Origin: Nageia nagi
Taxonomy: Eukaryota; Pinophyta
Direction of reading: 5' to 3'
Assembly: GCA_050084985.1 (NCBI GenBank)
Contig: JBITNC010000002.1
Coordinates: 62,001 to 126,000 of the forward strand
DNA: 64,000 nt
Shown: in pieces, positions 46,530 to 61,724 of the stretch
Layout: each line of letters opens with the position of its first letter
Position numbering within the stretch: position 1 is the stretch's first letter
The notes under the pieces: generated by a model
Databases searched by the model: none
The model's input: the letters and a program-made list of their open reading frames with translations, nothing else
What the model was told of the DNA's origin: nothing
Program-made: the position numbers and the translations under genes

Positions 46530-48960
46530 CAATAATCATGTACCACCTGATGATAATGTTTTTGTTGCAATTGATGTACAACCACTTACGATTGAGTACC
46601 CTACAAATAGACCACCTCCACATGATGATATTCTAACACATCTATGAAAAAAATGTACAAATAAATCTATAGAAAAAAATTGCAAGTTGAAAAGAAAAAG
46701 AAGCGTAAAATGGACTATTGGAACAATTTTTTAGGTTGATTGGGAAGAAAACTATCCATTCATTGAACCGATTGACCTTAGTGATGGAAATGATCCAACA
46801 AAATGCAAATGTAAGACATGTTTTTGTGCAACAAAAAGAGAACATCAAATGAATTAAAAATAAATACATTCTAAAAATATTGTGGTAAATTATATTACAA
46901 CAAAATATATGAAAATGGATAAACAATTAAGTGTTGCAAGGATAAAACTTAAGATGAGTGCAATCACTTACGATATTAGAATATGAGAAGTACATGAAGG
47001 AAAAGCAAGATCTATAAGAGAAAGGTGGAACACTATAAACACATTTTGAAAAAATTACTGATGCAAAAAGGTAAGTAAAATTTACTCAATTTTGTACTAT
47101 CTTCCATATTCTTAAATAGGGTAGGCCTATTTCTAATTTTAAAAATTTTAAAGTTTTATATCAAAGAGTTGGATTACAAAATATACCGCAAAAACATTAA
47201 TCAGAGACAAGTTCTTGGGAAATGGAAAAATGTTTATCAATGGTTGAGATTGATAGTTTATAATAAAATGTTAAAAAATCATAATTTATTTCACTTTCAC
47301 TTAATGAAGTTACAATAGTGGATAATGCTTCATGGATTTGCATGCATGTATACACTTTTCAGAGTAATTGTAGGACACCACATCTAGTGAATATTCATAA
47401 AATGGAAGAAAATTGCAATGTAGAAAATCTTTACAAATTAGTTATTTCTAACTTAAAAGATTGTTTTATAATGGATGATTATGAAATTACTACAAAATTG
47501 ATATGTATTAGAGCAAATAGTGCATCAATAATGCAAGGTAATTGAAATGGTATTTATGCTAGATTACATACTATAGTTTCTCCATAGATGATTCCCATTC
47601 ATTGTATGGCACATAGAATGAACCTTACATATAGAATTGTTAGCACTTTTATAACTGTAACAAAAGTGGAAGAGCTTATTTGTGACTTGCATACATATTT
47701 TGCAAGAAGCCCAAAAAAATATATGGAGTTAAAAAATTTCTCTGTTGGAATAACTTACGAAAATAAGCTTTTAAGATCTATTGATACAAGTAGGATTTCA
47801 TTGTATGAACTAAAAAAAAAGTTTTTCTTGAATATCCATCTTTAATTGGTTATATGTTTGAACACCACAATGCAATTGATAAAAAAAAATATTTACCATT
47901 CCATTTGATAGATTTTCAAATATTGTTGACATTATGAAAAATTCCATTTTGAAATCATATATGATTTTATATCTTTGAGAAAATGAGTATCTCTATTTTT
48001 GGATATGCTTTATACAAGTGAAGATAGTTTTCAAGGTCTTTTATTTCAAAGATGGAAAACTTTGACAAATGTTAAAGATCCAAATAATTTTTTGAAATTT
48101 AATATCAATGATTATATTTGTGTAGACATGAAAGGAAAGTTGATACCATTTCATGTTCAAAATATAGAAGGGATTTGGTTGGAGCAGAATATGAAGATGA
48201 ACTTGTAAATCATATTTTTTATAATTGTATTTATGATACATTGATTAATTTAAAAAATATTTCTACAACCTTAGCTAATGAAATTCATTAATGCTTTCAA
48301 ATAGATGATTTACTTGAATCAATGGCTATTGTGAACCCTAAATTTTGGAATACAAATAATGGTGAACAGTTAATTCATGATTTATTTTGTAAAAATATGG
48401 TAATTCTTCGATCATATTTTGGTAAATATATAGAAGTAAATGGACTAAAAGTTAATGGCATTTTAAATAAAGAGTTATTAAAAAAATAAGCCAACTATTT
48501 TGGACTTGTTATATTTGATCAATACTCTTTATTATCAAAACCAACAAAAAATGGTGCCATTAAACATCTTTGGGTAAAACTTTATCCAAGTATAGTTCTT
48601 CAACATAGTATCAGTGAGTATCTTAGATTATATGAATTATGTAAAATAATGATTTTGGATTCTGTTGAAGATAAAAGAGTATTCAGTGCTTTATCTTTTC
48701 TTAAATACAAGCTTCGAAATAAACTAGAAAAAAACTTGGATACGTGTATTAGATTATATGTTTTACCTTATATTATGGATTCTTTTCCCATAAAAAGGGT
48801 AGTGAATATTTGGTTTCTATTGCATAAAGGAGAGGTTTAGACAATCATGAAGAAAAGGCTCCAATAGAAACTTGCATACCAATACAAAAGAAATGCCATA
48901 ACAAAACAAGTTGTCGAAGGGTTTGAATTTGAAATTCCTGACTAGAACAAATTGCTGAAG
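46530..48960 (+). pseudogene. hAT transposase-like (ZNF862/TTF-type) remnant
   Basis: Pieces in order: a zinc-finger-like region (46735-46850: YPFIEPIDLSDGN, KCKCKTCFCATK), a middle part (47318-47545: NLKDCFIMDDYEITTKL, ANSASIMQGN) and MIPIHCMAHRMNL..VSTFITVTKVEEL..LHTYFARSPKK (47588-47750). The C-terminal dimerisation block of hAT transposases follows (48649-48840: SVEDKRVFSALSFLKYKLRNKLEKNL). The order and motifs match plant genes annotated zinc finger 862-like, which derive from hAT elements. Many stops and frame changes, and no clear terminal inverted repeats. Confidence 0.82.
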
Positions 48961-51900
48961 GGTTCAAATTTCAAATACTTGTAGTTATGTATCTTCCATT
49001 TGGTTAATCAAATTTGTTACATGTTATTATTGACTTATAATTTAATTTAATATTTTTATTTTTTTTTACAAAGTATTTGTTACATGTTATTTTTGTGTAA
49101 ATTATTTTCTTATAACATTGAAATATTTTTGGAAGCCATTTTAAATTAAATATTTTCATATAAACTACTTGAATAAACACAATATTTCAAACATAGCATA
49201 ACATTAAACCATAACATAAAATTCCATAACATTTAACCATAACATTAAATTTCTTTAACATTCAATCATAAATGAAATTCCATAACATTCAACCATAACA
49301 TCAATTTTTTTAACAATGTTAGCATTCAACCATAAAATAAAAATAATATTAAAACATAGTAATGAAAATATCAAGAGTATTAAAAATAGTCTTAAACCAA
49401 AGTACTTTAAACCATAAAAGTAGTCTCAATAGTAATTTAAACCAAAGTAGTCTCAACAATAAGAAATCAAAGTAGGATGACTCTCCTCCTAAACCCTCTA
49501 ATGAAAGACCAATAACAATGGCTACTTCGATAAGATTACATAATATATCTCATTCTAATATAGATGCATTATCTAATAAAAGAAAAATCAGATCAACAAT
49601 TGTTTTCTCTTTCCATAAGATATTTGGATCAAGTTGATGCTCCTTGATTGTCAAAATATAATAATTATTCATTTTTCTTAATTGATCGATTTCATATTTC
49701 ATTTAAATGGTCATACTCAGACTTGTTTTTGTAGTTTTCAAATGAATCTTAAACATTTGAACATATTTTATCAATTTATCATACCTCACTCGCATTCAAA
49801 TAACAATATAGAAATATTAAAACTCATGAAATTTATATTTTTTAAGCATAAATAAAAATATGTAAAGATTGGAAATTACATTGTTACCTCAACTTGTTCC
49901 ATTTGGGCCTTTGTAATCTTTACCAATTTTTTTTTATCTCTTAACTAGAGGTTATAATAAGCTTGAGCTTATGCATTTAAATTTTTCAAATGGTTACACA
50001 TAATACTCATTACATTATCATCATATCCACTTTGCACATTGATTGAACCCACTTGTGCTTGGGCCATTAAATTTTCTATTTTGGTAGGTTCATTCTCAAC
50101 CAATTTATATAAATAATCCCATTGAGAATGATTGTAATAAAAGTATTGATTTCCTTTATCAATGATTTGGCCCATACTTCCCACGTATTTAAAGTATTGA
50201 TGTTATCTAGTACAATGCCATTTAGTTATACTAAATGCTTTCCAAGTTAAATTCAAACATTCAATTTTATCTTAAACTAGTATAATTTATCATTGATAAG
50301 TTCATCTTAACTCATACTAAAATAATGCATTATCTTTAATATTCATAAGTGCAAGTTAAAATCAAATCATCAATCATTTATTCAAGCTTTGTTCCTATTT
50401 TCCCTTGAGCAAAAATCATTAAGTATTCAATCCTATCTTATAAGTTTTATCTATGTTTAGATATTTAATTTCTTAAAGTCAAACAACATTCATTCAAGAT
50501 AAATGAATTTTCCTTTAACTTAATTTACAAAATATCCATCCACAAGTTTGAAACATAAATTTTAGCCTAAAATGGGGAAACCCACCCAAACTTTCATTCA
50601 AATGGTAACTCACTGTGGTGGCCATAGCCATCTATACTACACCATTACAATACTTTTATCATTTAAAAATAAATCATGTTTACAACCATGGCTTTAGATC
50701 CATTTTTCTTTGAAAATTACAATAATGCCATATGAGCCATTCTTCGACTCTAAAGGTATAACATAAAATACTAAAGCTTCTTTCTCTAGATTTCTAAATA
50801 ATACAACAAACCATAGCCTATATGCTTTCCATAAAAGATTACATTTTTTTCTTCTTCTTTCTTGAGTATAAAGACTATTCAACAACATAATACCCATTAT
50901 AGTATTCACTTAGAATTATCTTCATATTGTAACATGAAAAAATCTTAGAATAATCCTCACAACTTTATATATCATGAACATATACAAATACCATAAATCA
51001 TATTTTACTTGTCTACTCATAAAAGAATTAGTTTACTAAAATAATATTTTCAAAACTAAATCTGAAATAATAAATAGTCAATTAAGAACTACACTTGAGA
51101 TAAATCAAATCCAAATTTAATTATTTACTTTAAATAAATTTCAGATTCCAAATAAGTAACTTATATATGCATGATCAAATTTTTCAACTTTCACATGGAG
51201 AATACAAAATACAAATATTAATAATCCATGATCATGAAGCTTATTCTCTTCATTCTTTGTATGGATGTAACTTACTTTCTTCATGCATATCCCTTTTTTT
51301 AATATTTGTCCTTCCAGAATATGTTTCTCATGCACAAAAATGAATGCTAAAGTTTTTCATTAAATTAGCAACACTTTCTCATGTTTATTTGTTTCCTTTT
51401 AAAAATTTCATCCTCAAACTATACTATGCAAACCAAAAATCTATTTCTTCTTTTTTGGAAGAACATTGAACAAACATTCAATTTATCTCTAAAAATTCTA
51501 CAATTTGAAATTTCAAATATTTTTCTAAAACCTTAAGCACTTACGATTTAATTTTAGAATGCTCTTATGCTAACGTAAAATTACCAATTAAATACAAACT
51601 TGTTCATAATGGATATGGATAACTCCAAGTTTATGCTAGAAAAGTTCTGACATCTAAAAGTATAATTTCTCTCAAAATAAACTTTGGAAACTCATGGGTA
51701 TTTATTAGATTCATTCTAGAAAAAATAAGGCAAGAAAAACTAAATAATAATCTTCAACATGGGTGCAAGGATTTAACTAGAATCATGGTAATCACATGCA
51801 CATACAAAACCCTTTAAGAGATTTAACTTGCATGCCCAAACTACATGTTGGCAACATTCAAGCTTAAAAATGATAAAGTACTTTATGCACCATTAGGCTC

Positions 51901-54900
51901 ATGTGTAGGCTTTTCACTGCAATGTTCATATTCAAGAATGCAAACTAATAGAGAAACTATGGCACACCCAAAGGGGTCTACATATGTGACTAATTGACAT
52001 TCCACATATTCTTAATAATGTATGGATTTATAATACAACCAATACATGTATGGGTTTATAATAAATATAATGCAAATAATAAATGTATGGGTTTATAATA
52101 AATATAATACAAACAATACATGTATGGATTTATAAAGTCACACTAATACATCCATAACTAATTAATTATCCATGATCATAATAAAAAGTATTTATAACTT
52201 GAACCAAGGTTAAAGATCCATGTATACAATATATGCATAGATGTATCACTCAAAGATAATCAAAATGCATAAAATGCAATATCTCATTTAGTAATCCAAT
52301 GCATTCTAATCATTAATCAATTATTTGATTTAGTTTAACAAAATATGGTTATTACATAAAAATACTTGGAATATTATAATTTTGCATTATGGTAAGATAG
52401 TGTAAGTATGTAAAAATCACATTTTATGAATTCTATAGTGTCGCTTGGTCATTTTTTATCACATGTCATTATTTGGGGTCTATTGTCAAATTTGTCCATG
52501 TCTTAAATAAAACCAAAGTAGTTTATAATCAATTTGTTTTCCACCCAAACAAACCAAAAGAAGGCTCACATATTCAAATTAAAGATTGTGCACTAACAAA
52601 GCTACTCAGCCATGTTAGCCCACTTTTGTCTCCCACTTTGAATTTGGGGTCCACCACCTTGAATTTGCTCTCCTCCACATGAAGGCTAGGCCCACCATTT
52701 TTAGTTTGGAGTGGGTCATTTTGAAAATTCAAATTCTGGTCTCTCTCTCTCTTAAGCATGCATCCAACATCCATGGCCATTGGGATCATAGTCTCCAACC
52801 AACTTCAACTCCTCCATTTGAGCATTCTTCCTATCCATGGTCTAAAGCATACTCTCAAACAAACAACACACAATAGCATGCTCTTGGTAGGTTCTTGAAT
52901 TTGTTTTGTAGGATTGGAGCAAGCAAGAGGAGTATAAGGAATCAAAGATCAATATCCTTTTTGTACATATCATTTATTGCATTTTTGTGTGCATATAGTT
53001 TAGTTTCACTTATCATTTTATCAATCTTAATTTTGTATCTTAGGCATTTTCCAGCTTTCTATCACCTATTTGATTATGGGATAAGGGATCTACTTTCTTT
53101 CAAGGAGATTTCACATCTCTTCTTGAATGCATTCTAGGGTCTTAAGGGACTAGAATGTTGAGATCCCTGCTAACACTTGTTTTCTTGCAAGTTCAAGCTA
53201 TCATCCATCCATCAAAAATGTCTAATACAAGCAACATTTTAGACATTGCAAAGTGAGCATATTTGAAGACTCTACATGGTTTTTATATGCTTAAACAATG
53301 GTGATCATGGTGGGACAAGTCCCTTGGTCCATTTGAGCTCAGCTTGGAGGAGTTTTCTAAACTTTTCTCTCTTTGGTGGGTGTTGTTTTTGACCCTTTCT
53401 CTTGTTGTTTTCAAGTATTTCCTATCACTAAAACATGTTGGTTGTTTCAAGGAATCACCTTAGAGTTGAAGCAAATCATATTTTAAAAGAATTGGATTTT
53501 AAAAATTTAGATTTTGAAAGTTCAAAATTTTATCATATTGTGTCTAGCTCCAACCCTATAATTAGATGATAGCAATCCACTATCACATTTTACTATAAAA
53601 TTTGAAGTGTCCTTTATACAAGATGTGTATGTACACATTTAAAATTATTTTATTATCATTATAATTTAACTTTGAGTGCACTTATGGTTGTTCATACAAC
53701 TTTTGATTGTTTAGATGATTGGCATAATCATTCCTTTTTGGACAATTTTTGAATCAGAGCTTTGTAACCATCATTTTGAGCATTGAACATGAAGCAAGAA
53801 GGAACATTCTTGGGCAAGTAAACTTTTGAATTTATTTTAACATCTTGTCAATACTGTTTGGTTGCTCTTTTCATATAGGACTACCATTTATCATTAGTGA
53901 AATATTGCATTGCATTTTGGTTGGGAGTGTTGTATTTTCACATCAAAGTCTACTTTGGTGCATAAAATTAACATTTGTGAACAAGGTTTCCTTTGCCTTG
54001 GATATTATTTGTTGAGTGCATCAAAATAATTTCCATCTTGCATTATCCTTCATTTCAAAAGAAAAAAAATTATTGCTTTAGCATCCTTGGGGTGGGAGTA
54101 GTCTAGGTGGGGCCCATGAAGAAAAGGTTTTTAAAAAAAAACTTCTTTTGTTACTTTTTGATTTTACAGCCATAGAAAAAAAATCACTCAAAATGAAGCT
54201 AAAATGCAAAATTTATTTTGGTTTTAATTTTACTCTATTTTAGAGCAAAATTTTATCCAGAAAAACACTAAAAAATTCATAAAATATTCTACATAGCTCC
54301 AAAAAATCTAAATTTTGTTGTGTATCTTAATTATACCATTTTTCACCCCCATGTAAATTTTTACATCCTAATTCCTCCATCTTCATATAGTTCCTCAACA
54401 TAACTACCAAAATTTATTTTCCCCATTCACCATATTTTAGCCACAAATCCCAAATTACTATATCGATGCCTTGAAAATGACTTTTTTGTGATTTATTCCA
54501 TTTTAAATGTCTCATTATGCTAATCCTTTTGATATATAATACCCATGGTCTTTTCTTTTAGTCACAAATTTCAAAAAAAAAAATCAAAATTTCATATGGG
54601 AGGTGTAATTGCATTACATCATCATGCTAGTATTGCATTTCATATTTAATTTCTCGTACTTAAAGTCCTCACAAGCCTAGGGAGTGACTAGGGTACATGG
54701 ATTTCATCACCATGGCCTAACCCTTAGATTTGATCACCAAGGTGGGAGCCCCCCTCTATTGGCCAGCCGTAGATAGAGGTACTTGAGATACTCATGCAAA
54801 ACGTTCCACACCCCTAGATATTGAGCCTTACCTAAAAACATTTGACTAGAATCATCTCTAGGAAAACTAATAAGAGTCTAGAATTTACATTACATTAAAA

Positions 54901-55290
54901 TTCATATCATTAAAAAGATAAAGATTCAATTGAACAAGATAAACACCATTACTATCTATCACCATTGCTCATTCATGTAGCTTTATCTTTGAAGTGATCA
55001 TGTAGGATGTTTGTCAATTAGTCTTACATTACATCATAATCAAAAATAAAAAAATAAAATCAAAAATAAAAAATCATTGTAGGTTTGGTGTTTCTCTTGT
55101 TTGGCACCATTGGGCATTTTTGATTTAGTAATCATGTTTTTTCCTATTATTCCTTGGTACTTTCATAGGGAGCCCTACATGAGAATAAACATCTCTAAAT
55201 CAAATGAATCAAAATAACAACAAGAGCACAATCAAACACCAAGTCTAGATCATGAGTCACCCCATCAACCTAGTCACCTTAGTCTAGGCA
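48961..55290. other. No recognisable gene
   Basis: Long AT-rich stretch with short local repeats: ATAACATTAAACC words 49190-49330, and GTATGGGTTTATAATAAATAT in three copies 52020-52130. It includes open frames of 60-80 codons (52473-52682, 52895-53137) without known motifs. At 54655-54860 a more GC-rich piece (GGGAGCCCCCCTCTATTGG) may be part of the gypsy element's leader or LTR. Confidence 0.5.
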
Positions 55291-55298
55291 ATTATCCT

Positions 55299-57090
55299 TT
55301 GAATCATGTGTCTTATCCTTCTTGTCATTCTAGTCCTTTGTGTCATTCTCATTCTTCTTATTGTCATCCTTGTCATTCTCATCATTCTTCATCTTATCAA
55401 GCCATTATGCCTCTTAATTATCAATTGGCTAGTGAAGTCGAGTCAATTCATATGTCTCACAACATTCCTCCTTCTATCAAGAATCAGTTTCTTAATGATC
55501 CCATTGTTCAAAAAGTTTTGTCTAAATTCTTTGAATAATTTATCCTTAAAAATCATGTTGGTAAAACCGTTTATCCTTCTTTTCCTCAAGAAGTTATTCA
55601 TTTTCATAATCCTTATCTTAGTTATCCTCCTTCTTGTATCGACACTTTACCCTTTATTGCAACATGTCAAACCGAACCTTATCCTCAAGTCCAACCAACT
55701 ATGTCTCCTAGTTTGTCAAAGTCTTATGTCATACAACCCAAGTCTTTAGTCATTTATCATGATTTAGGGCCTAATCATTGTTCCCTTTCATCAAGGGATA
55801 TAAAATCAAGCCAAATTCAAGTCCAAGGTAACTTTTAACAAGCAACCTCCCAATCCTCTCAAAGGAGGAGTATTTCTCCTTTTGTCATGCATTCTTCATC
55901 ATCATCAAGTCAAGGATACACAATTCAAATGGATCAAACCCAAAGATATTTTATCCCCAATTGAACATCGAATCAACCATTAGGACATAATAAGCAACAA
56001 TCATATCAATCAAAGAGCAATATCAATGTCAAAGCAATCAAATTGATGAATCTACTTCACACTCTACTTCATATGATGAAGTATTAAAGAAATTAGACAC
56101 TATGGAACAAATTCTCAATGATCAAGGCAAGTTGAGACTATCATATAAATCAATTTGTCATGAACCAATCCATCCTTTGATTCCCATCAAGATCTTTCCT
56201 TACAACCTTAAAGCTCCTAATATAGACAATTTCAAAGGAAAATAATATCCTAAAGCCATCGCATACAGTTTAAACATTCATGTTACAAATTTGCCCATGA
56301 TGATGTTATCATGTTACAAACTTTATCCATGACTTTGGGAGATTAGCATTGGATTGGTATAACAACTTTTCACAACATAGCATCTTCTCCTCCGAACAAT
56401 TTGTTAATCAATTTTTGAATTATTTTGCCATAAACATAAGGAGAAGATCATCAATCATGGACTTGCTAAACATACATCAACATCATGATGAGTTGATCAA
56501 TGATTATGTGGAAATATGGATAACAATTAAGATAGACTTTCCATACTCCCTACCACATGATGAGCTTATCAACATTTTTGCCAAAAGCTACAACAAACAA
56601 ATATCCTCCATCTTGGAAATACAACAACATAAATATTTTGAGGATGTTTTATCAAAAGCAAAGCATATTGAAGAGGTCAAAGTCAAAATGGGAGAAATCA
56701 AATTACATGCCAAAAATCATGATCAAAATTGATAACATAATCATCATCACCAAACATATCATGAGCAATCAACAAGTCAATCATCATATGAAGCATATAA
56801 ATCAACATCAACTCATCAACCTATCTTATGATAAAAAAAGCCAAGGCCAAGAAGATATTTCACTCCTTTGGGGGACTCTTTATCGGACATTTTATTGAAG
56901 TTATTAGAGATAAATCTTTTGACATTATCCCTAATCAAGCAAAGTCAGAAGCATCATCAAGACCTTGGTATGAGGTGAATACATTTTACAACTATCATAG
57001 GCAATGTGGACATGACACCAATCAATGCATGTGATTGAAGAATGAAATACAAGATCTTATCAATAATGGACTAGTAGCAACATAAGTCAA
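55299..57090 (+). pseudogene. Ty3/gypsy gag remnant
   Basis: The N-terminal part is rich in Ser/His/Pro (55299-55540). The gag core follows in broken frames: HDDVIMLQTLSMTLGD (about 56290) and LDWYNNF..SSEQFVNQFLNYF..DLLNIHQHHDELINDYVEIW (56349-56540), then FPYSLPHDELINIFAKSYN. A worn HRQCGHDTNQCM zinc-binding piece (56995-57034) and KNEIQDLINNGL close it. This order is that of plant Ty3/gypsy gag. No protease, RT or integrase is readable downstream. Confidence 0.78.
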
Positions 57091-58199
57091 TCTCATCATC
57101 TAATCAATAGTTAGAATCAATCAACAATCAATTGCCTAATCATAGTCAAAACAACCAATGATAGAAGTGGATTTATCATAACCTTTATTGCATGAGTCAT
57201 TTAACATGTGTCCATCCTTGAAAATCATTTTTATTTGGTCAAGTTAAGCATTTTTATCAATTTTCATTTTATCATTCTATCATTTTTGTACCAAGAGTCA
57301 TATGCCTGCATGCTACGGATACACTTGGTAGGCCCATGAGACTATGATCACAACATCCCATTAACTCTATCCTTTGGCATATCATGAGTCCTCAATACAC
57401 CATCAGCTTGGTCCTTTGGTGTGTCATGAGTCCTTGATACACCATCACCTTATCATGTTTCTTCCTTCTTCACTATGTATCAGTCTTTGTATCATTATGT
57501 TATCTTTTGTCAATCCTTATCATCACATCATTTTTATCCTTTTTACTCATCTTGTTTCCTTGAGTTGAGGTTGTTGGACATTATATTTGATCTAAAATGA
57601 AGCAAGAATAGTCCTAAACATGAGTGGAAATCATCCTTGTGCTCACAAATCGCCCTCATAATCTATTCATTTGCCTCCAAGTCAAGTCCAGTCAATTCAT
57701 AATCATAGTCATTACCAGTGCATAAACCAAGTCAAACTTGGTATAAACCAATCTTTCTAAGCCAAATCAACCTAACTTAATTAAGCCAAATTGAGTCAAT
57801 TAACCCAAGTTGAATTCAAACCCAATACAAAACCATCAAACCATCGAGCCAAAGAGGATTAGTAAAAACATTTAGTCACATCTAATCATTTATTTTTATT
57901 TGCATGAGTCTTATTTATGTTCATGTTCATATTTGTATTTTCTTTGTGATGTCAAGTTTTGATTTATCTTCTATCATTTTGTCAAAAGCTCAAAGCATAC
58001 CCACTGACAACCTCATGCTATCTCAATGAGAGAGCACATGGTCTATTAGTAGGAATGCTTCAAGCTTACTTCATAAGTCATGTCATTTGTATTTAAGTCA
58101 CATGCTTTGCATTGGCTTTAGTCATGTGGGACTTTTAAATAAGTTAGGTCACAATCATTCAAATGGTCTATTAGCTATTTGAATGATTTGCATGGTCTG

Positions 58200-58790
58200 T
58201 GTAATGTCTTTTTATCATTTATCATTTATCATTCATCATTTTGGTCATTTTTGACTCTTTATCACTTTGTCATTTTGTTATTTATCATTATTTATCACTA
58301 TTAATCATTTCTATCATTGGTCATTTGTCATTTATTGTTTATCTTTGTCATTTTTATTTTATTTTATTTTATTTTTATCAATTATCATTTTATCATTTAT
58401 CATTGGTATAAGCATCGTATGCATACGTGCTACAGTTGTATGCTTGGTAGGTCTACGTACCTACAGTTATCTACCCTTCATTTGTTGGGGCAAAGCAAAA
58501 ATCATTTATCTTTTATCATTTTTATTTTTATCCTATCTTTTGTTATTCATCATTTCTATTAGTCATCTTTCTTATCATTTTTCATGTGTCATTTTTCTCA
58601 CTTATCATTTTGATCATTCTATCATTTGTCATTGTTGTCTTTGCTCATTTTTATCATTTATAATTTATCACTTGTCATTATTATCATTCATTATTTTTAT
58701 CATTTATCTTCATCATGTCATTAAACATTATGCTTTGTTTTATTTCATTTACAAAATAAAATAACAAAATATATCAAAAATATTTCTTTT
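58200..58790 (+). repeat. TTTATCAT low-complexity tract
   Basis: Irregular runs of TTTATCATT, TTTGTCATT and TTTTTATCA, interrupted near 58405-58495 by a normal-composition piece. Confidence 0.8.
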
Positions 58791-59214
58791 TTTATTCATG
58801 TCTTTTGTGGTTGTACATTAGTATGATGGTGAATATGTACATTCATCCATCTATGGTGTTACATCTATCATCTAGCATTATAGAACACCTCATCCAATCT
58901 TGTGAATTTTTTTTTTCTCTTTAAACCTATGTTAATTGGTCTTGTGGGACTTCCTTAACCTTAGGACTCATAGCTTGTGCTGATTGAACTTGAGATGGTT
59001 CAATCCTGTCCATCACTTCCTTTGCTCTCAAGGCATCTAGTGTCACCTTGGGAATGTGAATCTCATGGTGGAGAAGGACATTCTTGTATGTGACTACCCT
59101 TCTCCTCCACCTCTCTCTTTCTTGTCAAACCTTGATTCAAATATTGCTAGCCTCCTATTATATATTCTTTATCAATCCCTTTGTATTTTTCTTTTATTTT
59201 TATTTCTTCACCAG

Positions 59215-59345
59215 AAATTCATCCCACTTTACCAATAGTTCATCTTGCTTTGCCAGTAGTTCATTCCACTATGTCAATAGTTCTTTTTACTTTGCTAGCA
59301 ATTCATCTCACTCTAGTAGCAGTTCATTCTGCTCTACCATCAGTA
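59215..59345 (+). repeat. 24-bp degenerate tandem repeat
   Basis: Five or six units of the form AGTTCATCTTGCTTTGCC / AATTCATCTCACTCTAGT. Confidence 0.7.
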
Positions 59346-61724
59346 TGTTCCATGACTATTTGTAGACCATTATGTGTTATCAATGCATGTCACATTGATT
59401 ATCCATCATCATGATATTTGCCCTCATCTTGATTAGTTCCTCTCTAAGTTTTCCATTCTTAATGCCTACCAGCATCTTTGCCTCTTCATTGGTGCTCATG
59501 GGAGTACTTCCCATGCTTACACCTTTGTCATTTTTCATCCCTTTGATATGGGTTTCCTCTTGCTTGGAATCCATGTTTGGTTAGTCTATCTATCTTTTTA
59601 TCCTAGTTCTCTCATCTTGTTTAATAAGCCATGATAAATAGGAAAGATCACATAGTGTATCCACCATGAATCAATCTTGTCTATCTATGTAGTTGCCATA
59701 GATATATCACTCATTGTATCCTATCCATCCATAGTGTTTTCATTTGTATGCCCCTCAATAAGTTTCACATGCCCACCAGTATTTCCACACATTTATCCCT
59801 CATCATGTTCTTTACACATCCCCATTATTGTTATCATCATTATCCTTGTTACATGTCTCTAGTCCATCCCTTTAATCCTTGTCAGCCCATACCATGTCAA
59901 TGTCTCTTCATCCCTTCCTTTTTATCATTCAAACCATAGCCATTCAAACCCACATGTTAGTACAAGATTCATGTTTTTGTGAATCTTTTGTCTCAACCAT
60001 TCATATTCATGGTATCCCATTGTCGCCATCATTATCACTTATCCATTTTGCATACCCTAGGTACCATATAATCCCATGTGACCTTTGTTGTTTATCATGG
60101 CTTATTCTCATCCTTCCTTTCTTTTAGCATTCTATTTTTGTCCTTCATTCTATCATGGATTCCTCTCACTTTTTTACCATCTTGAGTGTGCTTCAGGATG
60201 GCATAGTCTACCATGGTTTTCATGTCTTTTTGGTTGGGCACTCTTGTTTTGCCCTTGAGTCCCTTTTTATGACATTGACTTGCCTTCATTCATGTGCAAC
60301 CTAAAAATTACCTTGAGATTTTCATGATTCATCACCTCTAACATGTCGATCATGTTCACCTCTTCTTATTGCTACTAAGTCATCCTGATTGGATGTGGCA
60401 TGTCATGGTGTACACCCCATTCAATCCCTTCCTATTACAATTGGTGCACTATGTTGGTCCACCATCTCTACATTTGTGGGAGTATTTTGAGCTAGTCACT
60501 ATTGCTTGGGAAATATGTGTTCATCACCTCCAGTGGTCATATGGCTATGCATTCCATGTCATTCATCATGGTGGAGATTATATACTTCATCATCGCTTCT
60601 CCTTCCTATGTCATTTTCCACCACTATCACATCAATTACTACTTTAGTTGAATTTGTTCGATTCTAGCTCTTTGGATGATTCTAGTTCATCTAACTCAAA
60701 CATCTAGTTGCCTAACCATGTGTCAAATGCATCGTAGTGGCTACCTACTGGGCTTGTCAATGGGAATCTTTCTTTTTGCATGTGTCACCCATCTAGGCTT
60801 ATTAATGGGAATCATCTTTTGTTTTAATATAAATCATTATCATTTTGTGTTTCATTGTCTTTATCATATGAATGCATTTTTATTTTCTTTGACCATTCAA
60901 TCAAATGGTCAAGTATCTTATCTTATCATTCTTTTGCATCACTATTGTTTGATCTATGTCATTCATTTTCACTTATGATCGATGATCTAGATTGCCTAGT
61001 GTGCCTTTATCTTTGTATTTGATCATGTGGTGTCTATCTTCATCTTCAATCATTTTTAGGAAATTCTATCAGTTTCTTGACATTCACTATCATTCTTCTC
61101 CCTTTTTCTTCTATCCTACTTCAACCATAAATCGAGTCCTCTTTGACAGTATTGATCCTAACATCCCAAAGGAGGTCTTACATGGTCGCATTCATGGTCA
61201 TGTCATTCATTATGCCTGCACTTCTCTATAGACCACTCTTCATTAGAATGTCATCCACATTCAAATAGATCAATTCAACCATCGATACATAACTTTATTC
61301 ATTCATGAACTGGATGATGTAGACCATTTACGTATTTATTATAGATAATATCTATCACCCAAATTGGATGTGGAAGGTCATCCTATACTATCCATGGGAC
61401 ATGATGGTCTTATACCTCTTAGAGTTTGTAGGTTCTTTGACATTGCATCCTCAAGAGCACTATCACCCATTCATCATCATGCACACAATTTGGTAACATG
61501 ATCTTCACTAGGAGTCTATCTTTCAAACATAGTTAGTTCATGAAGATAATTAGTGGGTATTATACCCATATTTCAATATCCTATGCTACTTCCATCAACC
61601 ATGTGCATGATTCTCTTTAATCAACTGAGCTCGTCTATCAACCCTTCGAGCTCACCAGCCTTTGAACCTGAGAGCTCTACTTCTAGCTCTTCTAACCTCG
61701 TCAATGGTTCAACATAGTCATCAG

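Larger units (their letters stand above)
57100..61724. other. Decayed repeat DNA, no intact gene
   Basis: Probably old gypsy-associated sequence. CATGAGTCCT.GATACACCATC occurs twice (57380-57445). Open frames here are Ile/Ser/His-rich readings of low-complexity DNA or lack motifs. HPDWMWHVM (60385-60410) and a similar HPNWMWKV (about 61360) suggest an internal duplication. Confidence 0.5.

Noticed and set aside
55306-55749. Hydrophobic 147-codon open frame overlapping the gypsy gag leader
   Set aside because: Ile/Leu-rich reading of TCATTCTTCT-type DNA in a different frame from the gag similarity.
58267-58764. 165-codon Ile/Ser/Phe-rich frame resembling a membrane protein
   Set aside because: Translation of TTTATCATT low-complexity DNA.
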